From positions 28,769 through 92,768 of the forward strand of contig NZ_FNVR01000017.1 in assembly GCF_900108085.1 (NCBI RefSeq): a stretch of 64,000 nt of DNA. The letters run 5' to 3'. This document shows positions 52,669-61,429 of this stretch, in pieces. This stretch comes from Algoriphagus boritolerans DSM 17298 = JCM 18970 (GTDB lineage: Bacteria > Bacteroidota > Bacteroidia > Cytophagales > Cyclobacteriaceae). Positions within the stretch are counted from its first letter, which is position 1, and each line of letters opens with the position of its first letter. Both the position numbers and the translations under genes were made by a program. The notes under the pieces were generated by a model that had not been told where the DNA came from, did no database searches, and saw nothing but the letters and a program-made list of their open reading frames with translations.

Positions 52669-53681
52669 CAGTCCGTAGGAAAAACTTGAATCAAAAACCA
52701 ACTGATAGAGGCGAATTGGCCACAAACGGCGTGCTTCAAATCTGGCTCTTCCTTAAAATCAAACCTTTCTTTCTTTTGAAGGAGAAAAGCCTGGGCCATC
52801 TGCCTCACTTCTCTGCTTTTACTGTTGAATAGGTTGAAGTCTGAAACTCGGAAATTATCAGATTGTACCGTTTCCCGATACACATGATTTTTCAAAGGAG
52901 GAAGACTCAATGCCTCAATCGCATCAGCTTTCCCTGCTACGATATCTCCTTTTTCATTGACCAGAACAAATTCACCTTCTTCCGAATTCAAATAATTTTC
53001 CACGATATCACTGACTGTGTAATCGACTCCAAGTACTGCAAAAAGCTTCGGACCGTCGTACACCGGATGAAGCAGTGACAAAATCCAACCCTTGCCTGCC
53101 GGGTCCACATAAGCATCCGGAATCCACACCAGACCTTTACCGGGATTGTGCTCCAAATCTGCCTCATAATAAAAATTGAACTTCGTCACGTCTATATCCG
53201 GATCCACAATATTTTTTGCATCATAGGCAGGATAAACTCTACTTACCTGATTCGCGGAATTTGAGTAAATCTGAACAGCTAATGGATTCTTTCTTATAAA
53301 TGACGCGAAAACGCTGTCCAAGACATTGGTTAAGGTGACTTCAAGTTCGGCTTTCTGCCGGTCAGGTGTAAGATTAAGTATAATAATGGAACTTAAAGTC
53401 GAATCCTCCCCGGGAACATTAGTGGAAAAGGCCCCGCTATATTGATATGGATTTGGTTTTGGATTTTTTAAAATGGAATCTTTCTGTGTCAGGAGATTGG
53501 CATAAAAATGCGCTACGCTATCCATCTGCAAAGCAAGGTTTTCTCCTCCCTTTTCCATCTTGAGGATTAAGGATTTGATATTTTCGAGACCATTTTCCTG
53601 ATTATTTTTTGCTGATTTATTACAACCAAGTAGGGAAAAACAGATTAAGAAGTAAAAAAGTAGAAATCTGAAATGGCTCAT
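52668..53681 (-). CDS. Double-Cache sensor lipoprotein
   Basis: A 337-residue lipoprotein (MSHFRFLLFYFLICFSLLGC, lipobox LLGC, Cys20). The rest resembles a PDC/dCache extracellular sensor fold: an N-terminal helix (about 40-75), then beta-rich halves containing WIPDAYVDPAGKGWILSLLHPVYDG, LFAVLGVDYTVSDIVENYL and EGEFVLVNEKGDIVAG, typical of Cache-domain proteins. No output domain is present. Its stop shares one base with the kinase start, so it is probably the ligand-binding or signalling partner of the adjacent hybrid kinase. Ligand unknown. Confidence 0.8.
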   Translation of the reverse strand: MSHFRFLLFYFLICFSLLGCNKSAKNNQENGLENIKSLILKMEKGGENLALQMDSVAHFYANLLTQKDSILKNPKPNPYQYSGAFSTNVPGEDSTLSSIIILNLTPDRQKAELEVTLTNVLDSVFASFIRKNPLAVQIYSNSANQVSRVYPAYDAKNIVDPDIDVTKFNFYYEADLEHNPGKGLVWIPDAYVDPAGKGWILSLLHPVYDGPKLFAVLGVDYTVSDIVENYLNSEEGEFVLVNEKGDIVAGKADAIEALSLPPLKNHVYRETVQSDNFRVSDFNLFNSKSREVRQMAQAFLLQKKERFDFKEEPDLKHAVCGQFASISWFLIQVFPTD

Positions 53682-53704
53682 AATTTGACCTTATTTCAGG
53701 GAAA

Positions 53705-53944
53705 TTAGAAATTTTCCAGCTCCAAACGAAAAGTTTTCCCCATTTCATCAAAACGCCCCTTTACTTTTTCGAAAAAATTACCGGTCAGAAAAACGTCCAA
53801 CTCCTTCTCCTCCAAAACATCCGTTTCACTTAGCTTAAAAGTCTGTTCCATCGGCCCCAACTCAAACTTGATGATGTATTTATTATTCCAGGAGAAAATG
53901 CTGACACGAATTTCCTCCTGAATCAATTCTTTGACTACTCTCAT
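53705..53944 (-). CDS. Small conserved-looking hypothetical protein
   Basis: A 79-residue protein, no family recognised. It is mostly beta-strand-like and charged (FSWNNKYIIKFELGPMEQTFKLSE) with an acidic VLEEKELDVFLTG centre. Its start overlaps the osmC stop by 4 bp (ATGA), so it is translationally coupled to osmC. Function unknown. Confidence 0.7.
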   Translation of the reverse strand: MRVVKELIQEEIRVSIFSWNNKYIIKFELGPMEQTFKLSETDVLEEKELDVFLTGNFFEKVKGRFDEMGKTFRLELENF

Positions 53945-54360
53945 TCAGGTCTTCTTACTTCAGATTTGTAGGTAATGGTAGACTTCAGTGAGGAAGCCAC
54001 TGAGCAATACTTATCCACCGAAAGCGCAACTACTTTTGCAAACTCCCCAGGTGTGGCATCAGGGGATACCAACACGAACTTTAATTCTATGTCGGTGTAA
54101 AAAGCCGGAACCCCATCGTTTCGAATTCCTTCTGCCTCCACATAAAAATCTACGATCTCCCGGCGTTTTTTCTTCATCATCAAAACAGCATCCACCGAAG
54201 CGCAACCCCCCAAGGCCGAAAGCAGCAAATCCATCGGAGATTGGGCCTGCTTATGCTCAGGATCATACATATCGATATTTACCACATTTCCTTGCGGATT
54301 GCGGGCTTCATATTCCAAGTCCGCCTTCATGCGGACAGTGACGTTTCTTTTATTGGCCAT
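53941..54360 (-). CDS. OsmC/Ohr-family peroxiredoxin-like protein
   Basis: A 139-residue OsmC-family protein that reduces organic hydroperoxides with a pair of cysteines. The two reactive cysteines are seen in ALGGCASVDAVLM and DKYCSVASSL. The domain otherwise runs without gaps from MANKRNVTVRMKADLEYEA to TYKSEVRRPE. Coupled to the small hypothetical gene by a 4-bp overlap. Tandem short-period repeats begin just upstream of the start. Confidence 0.9.
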   Translation of the reverse strand: MANKRNVTVRMKADLEYEARNPQGNVVNIDMYDPEHKQAQSPMDLLLSALGGCASVDAVLMMKKKRREIVDFYVEAEGIRNDGVPAFYTDIELKFVLVSPDATPGEFAKVVALSVDKYCSVASSLKSTITYKSEVRRPE

Positions 54361-54598
54361 TTTGATTTACGAATTACGATTTTTGATTTACGGCGTTTTA
54401 ACCTGGTTGTGCTATTTCTCCTGAAGCAGCACTGAGTATTTAATCAACAACCTGCCTGTGAAGAAGCAGGATAACAGTAACGAAGCGACTCCCTACTTAG
54501 CTGACTTTTCACTTTAGCTTGCTGACTTTTAGTCTTCTACCAACTGTCACCTGCGATTGCCTTCTCTCCCGTCTACTGTCTTCCGTTTTCCCACCCAA
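54361..54598. repeat. Intergenic repeat cluster between osmC and icmF
   Basis: Contains a TTTGATTTACGAATTACGAT-type tract (54361-54394), an inverted repeat CCTGC/GCAGG (about 54451-54470), and GCTGACTTTT twice (about 54499 and 54520), followed by a pyrimidine-rich stretch to the icmF end. No coding frame is evident. Confidence 0.5.
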
Positions 54599-57500
54599 TC
54601 ACATATTCCTCCTGTACTGTCCCCCCACCTCGTAAAGCGCATTGGTGATTTGCCCCAAAGAACAGTATTTCGAAGCTTCCATCAATCTCCCAAATACATT
54701 TTCATTCTTCACTGCGGCAATTTTCAGGGACTTCAGCTGTTCGTTTTCCAAACCTTCATAGGTCTTATGTAAGTTCCTCAAAGTTTGAATCTGAGCTTCC
54801 TTTTCATCCGGATTTGCCCGAATGACTTCTCCGGGAGTGACTGTCGGTGATCCGTCGGAAGAAAGGAATGTATTCACCCCAATGATTGGGAATTCGCCTG
54901 TATGTTTCAGCATTTCGTAGTGAAGGCTTTCCTCTTGGATTTTACCACGCTGATACATGGTCTCCATAGCTCCCAGCACACCACCCCTTTCGGTGATCCG
55001 ATCAAACTCTGCATAGACGGCCTCTTCCACCAGATCCGTCAATTCTTCGATAATGAAGGCCCCTTGAAGCGGATTTTCGTTTTTGGTCAATCCCAACTCT
55101 TTATTGATGATCAATTGGATAGCCATCGCTCGACGAACTGATGCTTCAGTAGGTGTGGTGATCGCTTCGTCATAAGCATTGGTATGCAGGGAGTTACAAT
55201 TATCATAAATCGCATACAAGGCCTGAAGTGTGGTTCGGATATCGTTGAAGTCGATTTCCTGTGCATGAAGTGATCGGCCTGAGGTCTGAATATGATATTT
55301 CAGCATCTGAGACCGCTCATTTGCGCCGTACTTCAGCTTCATGGCCTTTGCCCAGATTCTTCTCGCCACACGACCAATCACCGCATATTCCGGATCGATT
55401 CCATTGGAGAAAAAGAAGGATAAATTTGGCGCGAAATCATTGATATTCATCCCTCTTGACACATAGTACTCCACATAGGTAAACCCGTTGGAAAGGGTCA
55501 GCGCAAGCTGTGTTATTGGATTTGCCCCCGCTTCGGCAATGTGGTAGCCCGAAATCGAAACCGAATAGAAATTTCGAACCTTCTGATCGATAAAATACTG
55601 CTGAACATCTCCCATCAGTCTAAGCGAGAACTCCGTGGAGAAAATACAGGTGTTTTGGGCCTGATCTTCTTTGAGGATATCCGCCTGGACCGTTCCCCTC
55701 ACTTTGGAAAGGGTATCGGCTTTGATCTTTTCGTACACCTCACTTGGCAAAACCTGATCTCCGGTCACTCCGAGAAGCATCAGGCCCAGCCCATTGTTTT
55801 CTTCAGGGATCACGCCATTGTAAGTCGGTCTTGGGAGGCCTTTTTCTTTAAAAATCGAATCAATTTTGGCATTGACTTCTTCCTCCAATCCATGGGCTTT
55901 GATATACACTTCACATTGCTGATCGATCGCTGCATTCATGAAAAACGCCGTCATCGTCGCTGCAGGACCATTGATCGTCATCGAAACCGATGTCATGGGA
56001 TCCGCTAAATTGAAACCTGAATACAGCTTCTTGGCATCATCCAGGCAACAGATATTCACACCTGAATTGCCGATTTTACCATAGATATCCGGTCGATAGT
56101 CCGGATTCTCTCCATACAAAGTCACCGAATCAAAGGCAGTAGAAAGACGCTTGGCCGGCATTCCTTTGGACACGTAGTGAAAGCGCTTGTTTGTCCGCTC
56201 GGGCCCACCTTCGCCCGCAAACATTCGCGTAGGGTCTTCCCCTTCCCGCTTGAATGGAAAAACTCCTGCGGTGTAGGGGAATTGCCCCGGCACGTTTTCC
56301 CGCAAACCCCACTTCAGCAATTCTCCCCAAGCTTCGTACTTTGGTAAAGCCACTTTTGAAATGCGCGAATTGGAGAGCGAAGTAGCATAGGTTTGGATCT
56401 TGATTTCTTTATCCCGAACCTTAAACACATAAAAATCCTCCTGATACTTCGCGGCCTCGGTTGGCCACTCTTCCAGCCATTTCTTATTTTTTGGATCCAG
56501 GTTAAGCTCAACTTGAGCATAAACTTCCTGTAATTCTTTGATCAGGCGATCCACATCATCAACTTGGGTTGATTTGATCGCCTCGATGGATTTTTGGATA
56601 CTGTAGAGTTGCTGTGCAATTTCCTTTTGCTCCTCCACCCACCTGTCATAGTTTCGGTTGGTTTCGGTTATTTCGCTGAGATAGCGAGTTCGGGCAGGAG
56701 GAATGATGTAAATCTTTTCCGAAGAACCTGCTACAAGCTCGGAGGTACTCTCCCATCCTTTGAATTTCTCAGCTACTTTTCCAATCAAAGCCCGATACAG
56801 CTGATTCATGCCCGGATCATTGAATTGAGAAGCAATGGTGCCAAATACGGGAAGTGTTTCATCTGCTGCATCCCATAGATTGTGATTCCGCTTAAACTGC
56901 TTTTTAACATCCCGGATCGCATCCAGCGCCCCACGCTTGTCAAACTTATTGAGTGCAATCACATCTGCAAAATCCAACATGTCGATTTTCTCCAGTTGGG
57001 AAGCTGCACCATACTCAGGCGTCATCACGTAAAGCGACAGGTCAGAATGCTCGATAATTTCTGTATCGGATTGCCCGATTCCTGAGGTTTCTAAAATCAC
57101 CATGTCAAAACCTGCGGCTTTGACAGTATCTACTGCGTCCTGCACATACTTGGAAAGTGCCAAATTAGACTGCCGAGTTGCCAGGGACCGCATGAAAACT
57201 CGTGGATGATGAATCGCATTCATCCGGATCCGATCTCCCAAAAGTGCTCCACCGGTCTTTCGCTTGGATGGATCTACTGAAATGATCGCCAGGGTTTTAT
57301 TCTCAAAATCAATAAGAAACCTCCTGACCAATTCATCCACCAAGGAAGACTTACCGGCTCCGCCGGTTCCGGTGATTCCTAAAACAGGTGTGACTGCCGC
57401 TTTGCTTTTCTTCCTAACGGTTTCAAGCAGCACTTTGGAGTTTTCCGGAAAGTTTTCAAATGCCGAAATAGCTCTCGCAACATGCTCCTTTTTATCCTGA

Positions 57501-57976
57501 ACCAGATCAAATCCTTCCGGCAATTCATCTCCTACAGGAAAGTCACATTTCTGCACCAAATCATTGATCATCCCTTGCAATCCCATAGCACGACCGTCGT
57601 CCGGGGCATATATTCTGGTGATGCCGTAGGCATGAAGTTCTTTGATCTCCTCGGGAAGGATGGTTCCTCCACCCCCACCAAAGATCTTTACATGTCCTGC
57701 GCCCCTTTCGCGAAGCAAATCATACATGTATTTAAAAAATTCCACGTGTCCCCCTTGGTAAGATGTGATGGCTATAGCCTGCACATCCTCCTGAATAGCG
57801 CAATCGACGATTTCCTGTACAGATCGATTATGGCCGAGGTGAATCACTTCGCAGCCGGTAGCCTGGATGATCCGGCGCATGATATTAATGGCAGCATCAT
57901 GTCCGTCAAAAAGTGAGGCCGCCGTGACAATACGGATGTGATTTTTGGGTTTATAAACTTCAACTGGAGTGATCAT
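54599..57976 (-). CDS. icmF: Fused isobutyryl-CoA mutase IcmF
   Basis: A 1125-residue adenosylcobalamin enzyme with its G-protein chaperone in the middle. B12-binding domain (about 12-145) has the DGHDAAI variant of DxHxxG with His26; MeaB-like GTPase (about 195-420) has the P-loop GTGGAGKSS; the TIM-barrel mutase domain covers about 550-1125. The segment [18 protein letters not shown] is IcmF-like rather than methylmalonyl-CoA mutase-like. The reaction is interconversion of isobutyryl-CoA and n-butyryl-CoA. It is monocistronic; no partner genes lie alongside. Confidence 0.94.
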   Translation of the reverse strand: MITPVEVYKPKNHIRIVTAASLFDGHDAAINIMRRIIQATGCEVIHLGHNRSVQEIVDCAIQEDVQAIAITSYQGGHVEFFKYMYDLLRERGAGHVKIFGGGGGTILPEEIKELHAYGITRIYAPDDGRAMGLQGMINDLVQKCDFPVGDELPEGFDLVQDKKEHVARAISAFENFPENSKVLLETVRKKSKAAVTPVLGITGTGGAGKSSLVDELVRRFLIDFENKTLAIISVDPSKRKTGGALLGDRIRMNAIHHPRVFMRSLATRQSNLALSKYVQDAVDTVKAAGFDMVILETSGIGQSDTEIIEHSDLSLYVMTPEYGAASQLEKIDMLDFADVIALNKFDKRGALDAIRDVKKQFKRNHNLWDAADETLPVFGTIASQFNDPGMNQLYRALIGKVAEKFKGWESTSELVAGSSEKIYIIPPARTRYLSEITETNRNYDRWVEEQKEIAQQLYSIQKSIEAIKSTQVDDVDRLIKELQEVYAQVELNLDPKNKKWLEEWPTEAAKYQEDFYVFKVRDKEIKIQTYATSLSNSRISKVALPKYEAWGELLKWGLRENVPGQFPYTAGVFPFKREGEDPTRMFAGEGGPERTNKRFHYVSKGMPAKRLSTAFDSVTLYGENPDYRPDIYGKIGNSGVNICCLDDAKKLYSGFNLADPMTSVSMTINGPAATMTAFFMNAAIDQQCEVYIKAHGLEEEVNAKIDSIFKEKGLPRPTYNGVIPEENNGLGLMLLGVTGDQVLPSEVYEKIKADTLSKVRGTVQADILKEDQAQNTCIFSTEFSLRLMGDVQQYFIDQKVRNFYSVSISGYHIAEAGANPITQLALTLSNGFTYVEYYVSRGMNINDFAPNLSFFFSNGIDPEYAVIGRVARRIWAKAMKLKYGANERSQMLKYHIQTSGRSLHAQEIDFNDIRTTLQALYAIYDNCNSLHTNAYDEAITTPTEASVRRAMAIQLIINKELGLTKNENPLQGAFIIEELTDLVEEAVYAEFDRITERGGVLGAMETMYQRGKIQEESLHYEMLKHTGEFPIIGVNTFLSSDGSPTVTPGEVIRANPDEKEAQIQTLRNLHKTYEGLENEQLKSLKIAAVKNENVFGRLMEASKYCSLGQITNALYEVGGQYRRNM

Positions 57977-58185
57977 GAATTTGGGTCAATATCCTTTTTG
58001 GTTCAGTATAAAACGATTCTTACCAGAAAACGGCTTTCTTTTTTTCGCCTGCGAATATAACAATTTTAAAAGAGGAAGGGCTTTGCAAGGAACCTCAAAA
58101 CAAAATAATATTTGGTACATAACTTCATCTAAAGCTGTCAGGTGATTCCAATCTTATTTTTTTGGAAATTGGAAAATCTGATCAT

Positions 58186-58315
58186 CCGATTTTTGCCAGT
58201 AGCTAATTTCGAAGATCAAGTGAACTAATAGATGCCAATTCTTGGACTTCTTTGGTCTTCGGTCTCCCAGCCCAAAATCAAGGGTATATTCGTCTACTCG
58301 CAGAATAGCGTGTAA
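58186..58315 (+). repeat. Copy B of the ~130-bp repeat upstream of sugar-related genes
   Basis: Colinear with 28548-28678 (shared ends CCGATTTTTGCCAGTA and CAGAATAGCG, shared centre GGTCTTCGGTCTCCCAGCCC). Ends 126 bp before the transporter start. Confidence 0.6.
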
Positions 58316-58384
58316 TCAGATAGAAAAAAACCTTTGGGCTATCTCTAAACTAAAGCCCAAAAATCACCGAAATGACAAACTTGA

Positions 58385-58415
58385 TTTTGATTTATAGACC
58401 TTCTGAGTAGTTTAG
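58385..58415 (+). promoter_or_regulatory. Possible promoter of the transporter-fructokinase operon
   Basis: TTTTG at 58385-58389 and TAGTTTAG at 58408-58415 approximate the -33 and -7 elements with 18-nt spacing and one mismatch in the -7 box. Confidence 0.4.
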
Positions 58416-58440
58416 TAATTCAATCCACCCAATCCCCAAT

Positions 58441-59784
58441 ATGTCCTCTAAACAATACGCCTTTTTTGTCTCGATCACAGCTGCATTAGGCGGTTTTTTA
58501 TTTGGTTTTGACACTGCTGTAATCTCTGGCGCTGAGCGGGATATACAGGAAGTCTGGAAGCTCAGTGACTGGATTCACGGATTGGCCATTGCCTCTGCCT
58601 TGTACGGAACTGTAATCGGGGCTTTGTTTGGAGGAATCCCGGCAGATCGATTTGGAAGGAAAAAAAGCCTGCTCTGGATAGGTTTATTCTATTTTATTTC
58701 TGCTGTCGGTTCCGGGTTGGCTTGGGATGTAGAATCCTTTACTTTTTTCAGGTTTTTGGGAGGTTTGGGCGTAGGAGCATCTTCGGTAGTCGCTCCGATG
58801 TATATATCCGAAATCGCCCCCGCCAAAAACAGAGGTCAATTGGTAGCGCTCTATCAGTTCAATATCGTTTTTGGGATTGTGATTGCTTACGTGTCCAACT
58901 ATCTGATCGGTACTGCCGGGCTACCCGAAGACTGGAGGTGGATGTTGGCGGTGGAAGGAATTCCGGCCTTGATCTACAGCGTGATGATCGTCAGAATACC
59001 GGAAAGCCCACGCTGGTTGATTGCCAAATTCAACGATCAGGTAAAAGCACGGGAAATCCTCACCAGAACTGATCCGGAAGGGGTCGATGAAGCGATCCGA
59101 TTGGCAATCGCCGAGGAACAAAGCATGAAACAAAAAGCCGGATTTGGAGCTCTTTTCAATTCCAGATTCTTCTCCAGCACCATGCTGGCTATATTAATTG
59201 CATTTTTCAATCAAGTCTCCGGCATCAATGCCGTTATTTATTTTGCTCCCAGAATTTTCGAAATGGCGGGAATTTCTACAGAGAATGCGCTTATTTCAAC
59301 TATTGGAATTGGTCTGGTCAACTTATTTGCCACGTTCTTTGGACTTTATCTGATTGACCGGCTGGGGCGGAAAAAACTCATGTACATCGGATCATTCGGC
59401 TATATCATTTTCTTGGGATTAATGGCGTTCAACTTTCTGGGACCGGGGATTCCCGCTTTCTGGTTGCCCTTGTTTGTCTTCGGATTTATCGCTTCACATG
59501 CAGTGGGACAAGGCGCGGTGATCTGGGTATTTATTTCAGAAATGTTCCCCAATGAACTGCGGGCATCGGGTCAGTCGCTCGGTTCATTTACCCACTGGAT
59601 TTTAGCCGCACTGGTAGCCAACGTATTCCCCTACTTTGCCAATAGTTACGGACCGGGTTACATTTTCGCTTTTTTCTGCCTGATGATGGTCATTCAGCTG
59701 CTTTGGGTGATATTCAAAATGCCGGAGACCAAGGGTCGATCGCTGGAAGAAATTCAAAATGACTTACATAAAAAACATGCGTGA
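58441..59784 (+). CDS. Sugar porter MFS transporter (XylE/GLUT type)
   Basis: A 447-residue 12-helix major-facilitator sugar/H+ symporter. Motifs include GFLFGFDTAVISGA in helix 1, GGIPADRFGRKKSL (first RxGRR-type loop), PESPRWLI, the QVSGINAVIYFAP helix 7 sugar site, DRLGRKKLMYIG, and PETKGRSLEEIQ at the end. It is followed by, and overlaps by 8 bp, a PfkB-type sugar kinase, so the pair would import and phosphorylate a free hexose such as fructose or glucose; the substrate is inference. A promoter and an upstream repeat precede it. Confidence 0.93.
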   Translation: MSSKQYAFFVSITAALGGFLFGFDTAVISGAERDIQEVWKLSDWIHGLAIASALYGTVIGALFGGIPADRFGRKKSLLWIGLFYFISAVGSGLAWDVESFTFFRFLGGLGVGASSVVAPMYISEIAPAKNRGQLVALYQFNIVFGIVIAYVSNYLIGTAGLPEDWRWMLAVEGIPALIYSVMIVRIPESPRWLIAKFNDQVKAREILTRTDPEGVDEAIRLAIAEEQSMKQKAGFGALFNSRFFSSTMLAILIAFFNQVSGINAVIYFAPRIFEMAGISTENALISTIGIGLVNLFATFFGLYLIDRLGRKKLMYIGSFGYIIFLGLMAFNFLGPGIPAFWLPLFVFGFIASHAVGQGAVIWVFISEMFPNELRASGQSLGSFTHWILAALVANVFPYFANSYGPGYIFAFFCLMMVIQLLWVIFKMPETKGRSLEEIQNDLHKKHA

Positions 59785-60658
59785 TCAAATTGTGATTTTT
59801 GGAGAAATGCTTTGGGATTGTCTTCCCACAGGCCCTGTAGCCGGAGGTGCACCGATGAATGTCGCACTCCATTTACACCAGCTGGGATTATCTTCCAGAC
59901 TAATTTCAGCCGTGGGAGAGGATCCGGATGGTGAAAAACTTCTTGATTTTCTGAAAGGTTTTGGTCTCCCCTTGGATTTGATACAGACCAACACTGCTCA
60001 TGAAACCTCCAAAGTCCTGGTAGACACCACTGATCCCGAAAACATCAAATACACCATCGTATCACCTGTCGCCTGGGATTTTATCCAATGGTCACCCGAA
60101 AACAACAGGGCTGTGGAAGAGGCTGATGCGTTTGTTTTTGGCACACTTGGCGTTCGAAATCAAGAAAGCTTTAAAACGCTTATAAAATTACTGCACCATC
60201 CTACTCTGAGGGTTTTTGATGCTAATCTCAGGCCTCCATATTATGACTTTGAGGTCATAGAGACGCTGCTTGGCTTTACGGATATCCTAAAAATCAATGA
60301 AGACGAATTAGCCGTTTTCGCGGATTATTTTGGGACGGAACCAAGTGTCGAGTCATTATGCGCCTACCTCGATCAGCATTTCCCCATGGAAATTATCTGC
60401 ATCACGCAAGGTTCAAAGGGTGCAATGATTTATCAAAAAGGCAAAATCTATAATCATTCCGGTTACAAAGTGAAAGTTCAGGACTCGATCGGTGCCGGGG
60501 ATGCCTTCCTGAGTGGATTTATCAAAACCTATCTGGAAGATAAGTCTCCGGAAGAGATTTTGGATTTTGCCTGCAAAATCGGGGCTTTTGTAGCGACCCA
60601 AAAAGGCGGAACGCCTCGATACAGCGAAGCGGATATCTACAGGATTGGTGAGGGGTAA
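59777..60658 (+). CDS. PfkB-family carbohydrate kinase (fructokinase-like)
   Basis: A 293-residue ribokinase-fold kinase starting MRDQIVIFGEMLWDCLPTGPVAGGAPMNVALHLHQLG, which is typical of fructokinases. The C-terminal ATP/anion-hole motif is SIGAGDAFLSGF, with the catalytic Asp in GAGD. Start choice: ATG at 59777 gives the conserved N-terminus; an ATG six codons upstream (59759) is also possible. It overlaps the transporter stop (59784) by 8 bp, so the two are coupled. Fructose is the likeliest substrate by family resemblance. Confidence 0.88.
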   Translation: MRDQIVIFGEMLWDCLPTGPVAGGAPMNVALHLHQLGLSSRLISAVGEDPDGEKLLDFLKGFGLPLDLIQTNTAHETSKVLVDTTDPENIKYTIVSPVAWDFIQWSPENNRAVEEADAFVFGTLGVRNQESFKTLIKLLHHPTLRVFDANLRPPYYDFEVIETLLGFTDILKINEDELAVFADYFGTEPSVESLCAYLDQHFPMEIICITQGSKGAMIYQKGKIYNHSGYKVKVQDSIGAGDAFLSGFIKTYLEDKSPEEILDFACKIGAFVATQKGGTPRYSEADIYRIGEG

Positions 60659-60804
60659 ACTGTGAGGGGTTAATGGTTATTGCTTACTTGTTGGTACGGA
60701 ATAATGGGAATTGATTTCCTGTTAATTTTACTTTCGACCACTTACTCATCACTACCTACAAATTTTTCGATAACTGGGCACTGCACTGATTACTTCCATC
60801 TGAA

Positions 60805-61272
60805 TCACTGGATCACCTCTCTGAGCGTTCCTGTTCCAAGGCCGATCATGTTCCATTCGCTGATTTCAAGATCGATTTTGGCCATCATTCCGGGCTGAAG
60901 GCCCACATATTCCGCTCGGGTCAGGTGAGCGATCAAGAGACTGATCGTAGGATTGTGTCCGATCAAAATACAGGATTCTAATTCCTTTGGCGTGTTTTCC
61001 AATAATTGGATGAGGGTGTCCAGATTGCCTTCATAGATCTCAGGTGTATAGACTTCAGCTCCCACGTTGATGTATTTTTTGATGATTTCAGCCGTTTCAC
61101 GCGTACGGGTAGAGGACGAACAGTACATAAAATCCACTTTCAACGAATCGGATTGAATCGACTGGCCCAGCCGGTTTAAATTTTCTTTTCCCCTCGAAGT
61201 AAGCTGACGCTGAAAGTCCAGCCCATCCGAAAAGCCCGCCTCCCCGTGTCTCAAAAGAATTAAATGCTTCAT
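60805..61272 (-). CDS. SixA-like histidine phosphatase
   Basis: A 155-residue histidine phosphatase of the SixA/phosphoglycerate-mutase superfamily. The catalytic RHGEA motif is at the start (LILLRHGEAGF), with the second Arg in CSSSTRTRETAEI and the second His in LIGHNPTISLL. In E. coli SixA removes phosphate from histidine in signalling proteins; whether this one acts on a histidine kinase is unknown. Convergent with the fructokinase gene and divergent from topA. Confidence 0.9.
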   Translation of the reverse strand: MKHLILLRHGEAGFSDGLDFQRQLTSRGKENLNRLGQSIQSDSLKVDFMYCSSSTRTRETAEIIKKYINVGAEVYTPEIYEGNLDTLIQLLENTPKELESCILIGHNPTISLLIAHLTRAEYVGLQPGMMAKIDLEISEWNMIGLGTGTLREVIQ

Positions 61273-61352
61273 TACGAAATCGTTTTTACTAACAACCTAT
61301 GCCTAAAAACATCAAAAATCCATCCAATTCCAATGACCGGAATTTTTTATTA

Positions 61353-61384
61353 TTTGGACGAGAAAACTATGCCCTCTATTTTTG
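61353..61384 (+). promoter_or_regulatory. Bacteroidetes-type promoter of topA
   Basis: TTTG at 61353-61356 and TATTTTTG at 61377-61384 match both consensus elements with 20-nt spacing. It places transcription start near 61390, which excludes the in-frame codon at 61382 as the translation start and supports 61430. Confidence 0.75.
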
Positions 61385-61429
61385 GCTTTACAGAATTGCT
61401 CCTTTAGTCAAGAAATTCCCCCTTTTTCT

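Larger units (their letters stand above)
57977..58440. other. Intergenic region between icmF and the sugar transporter
   Basis: 464 bp containing copy B of the dispersed repeat (58186-58315), a TTTGGGCT/AGCCCAAA hairpin (about 58334-58363, the GGGCT...AGCCC wording also seen at the right window edge) and a weak promoter before the transporter. No coding frame seen. Confidence 0.6.

Noticed and set aside
43306..54598. CRISPR-like arrays
   Set aside because: The short-period tracts are degenerate, have no constant repeat-spacer arrangement, and no cas genes are in the window.
60659..60804. A gene between the fructokinase and SixA-like genes
   Set aside because: The 146-bp gap holds only a short GTGAGGGG duplication and no open frame of note.
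61382..61429. Upstream start for topA
   Set aside because: The codon falls in the -7 promoter element and the added residues lack similarity; 61430 is the better start.
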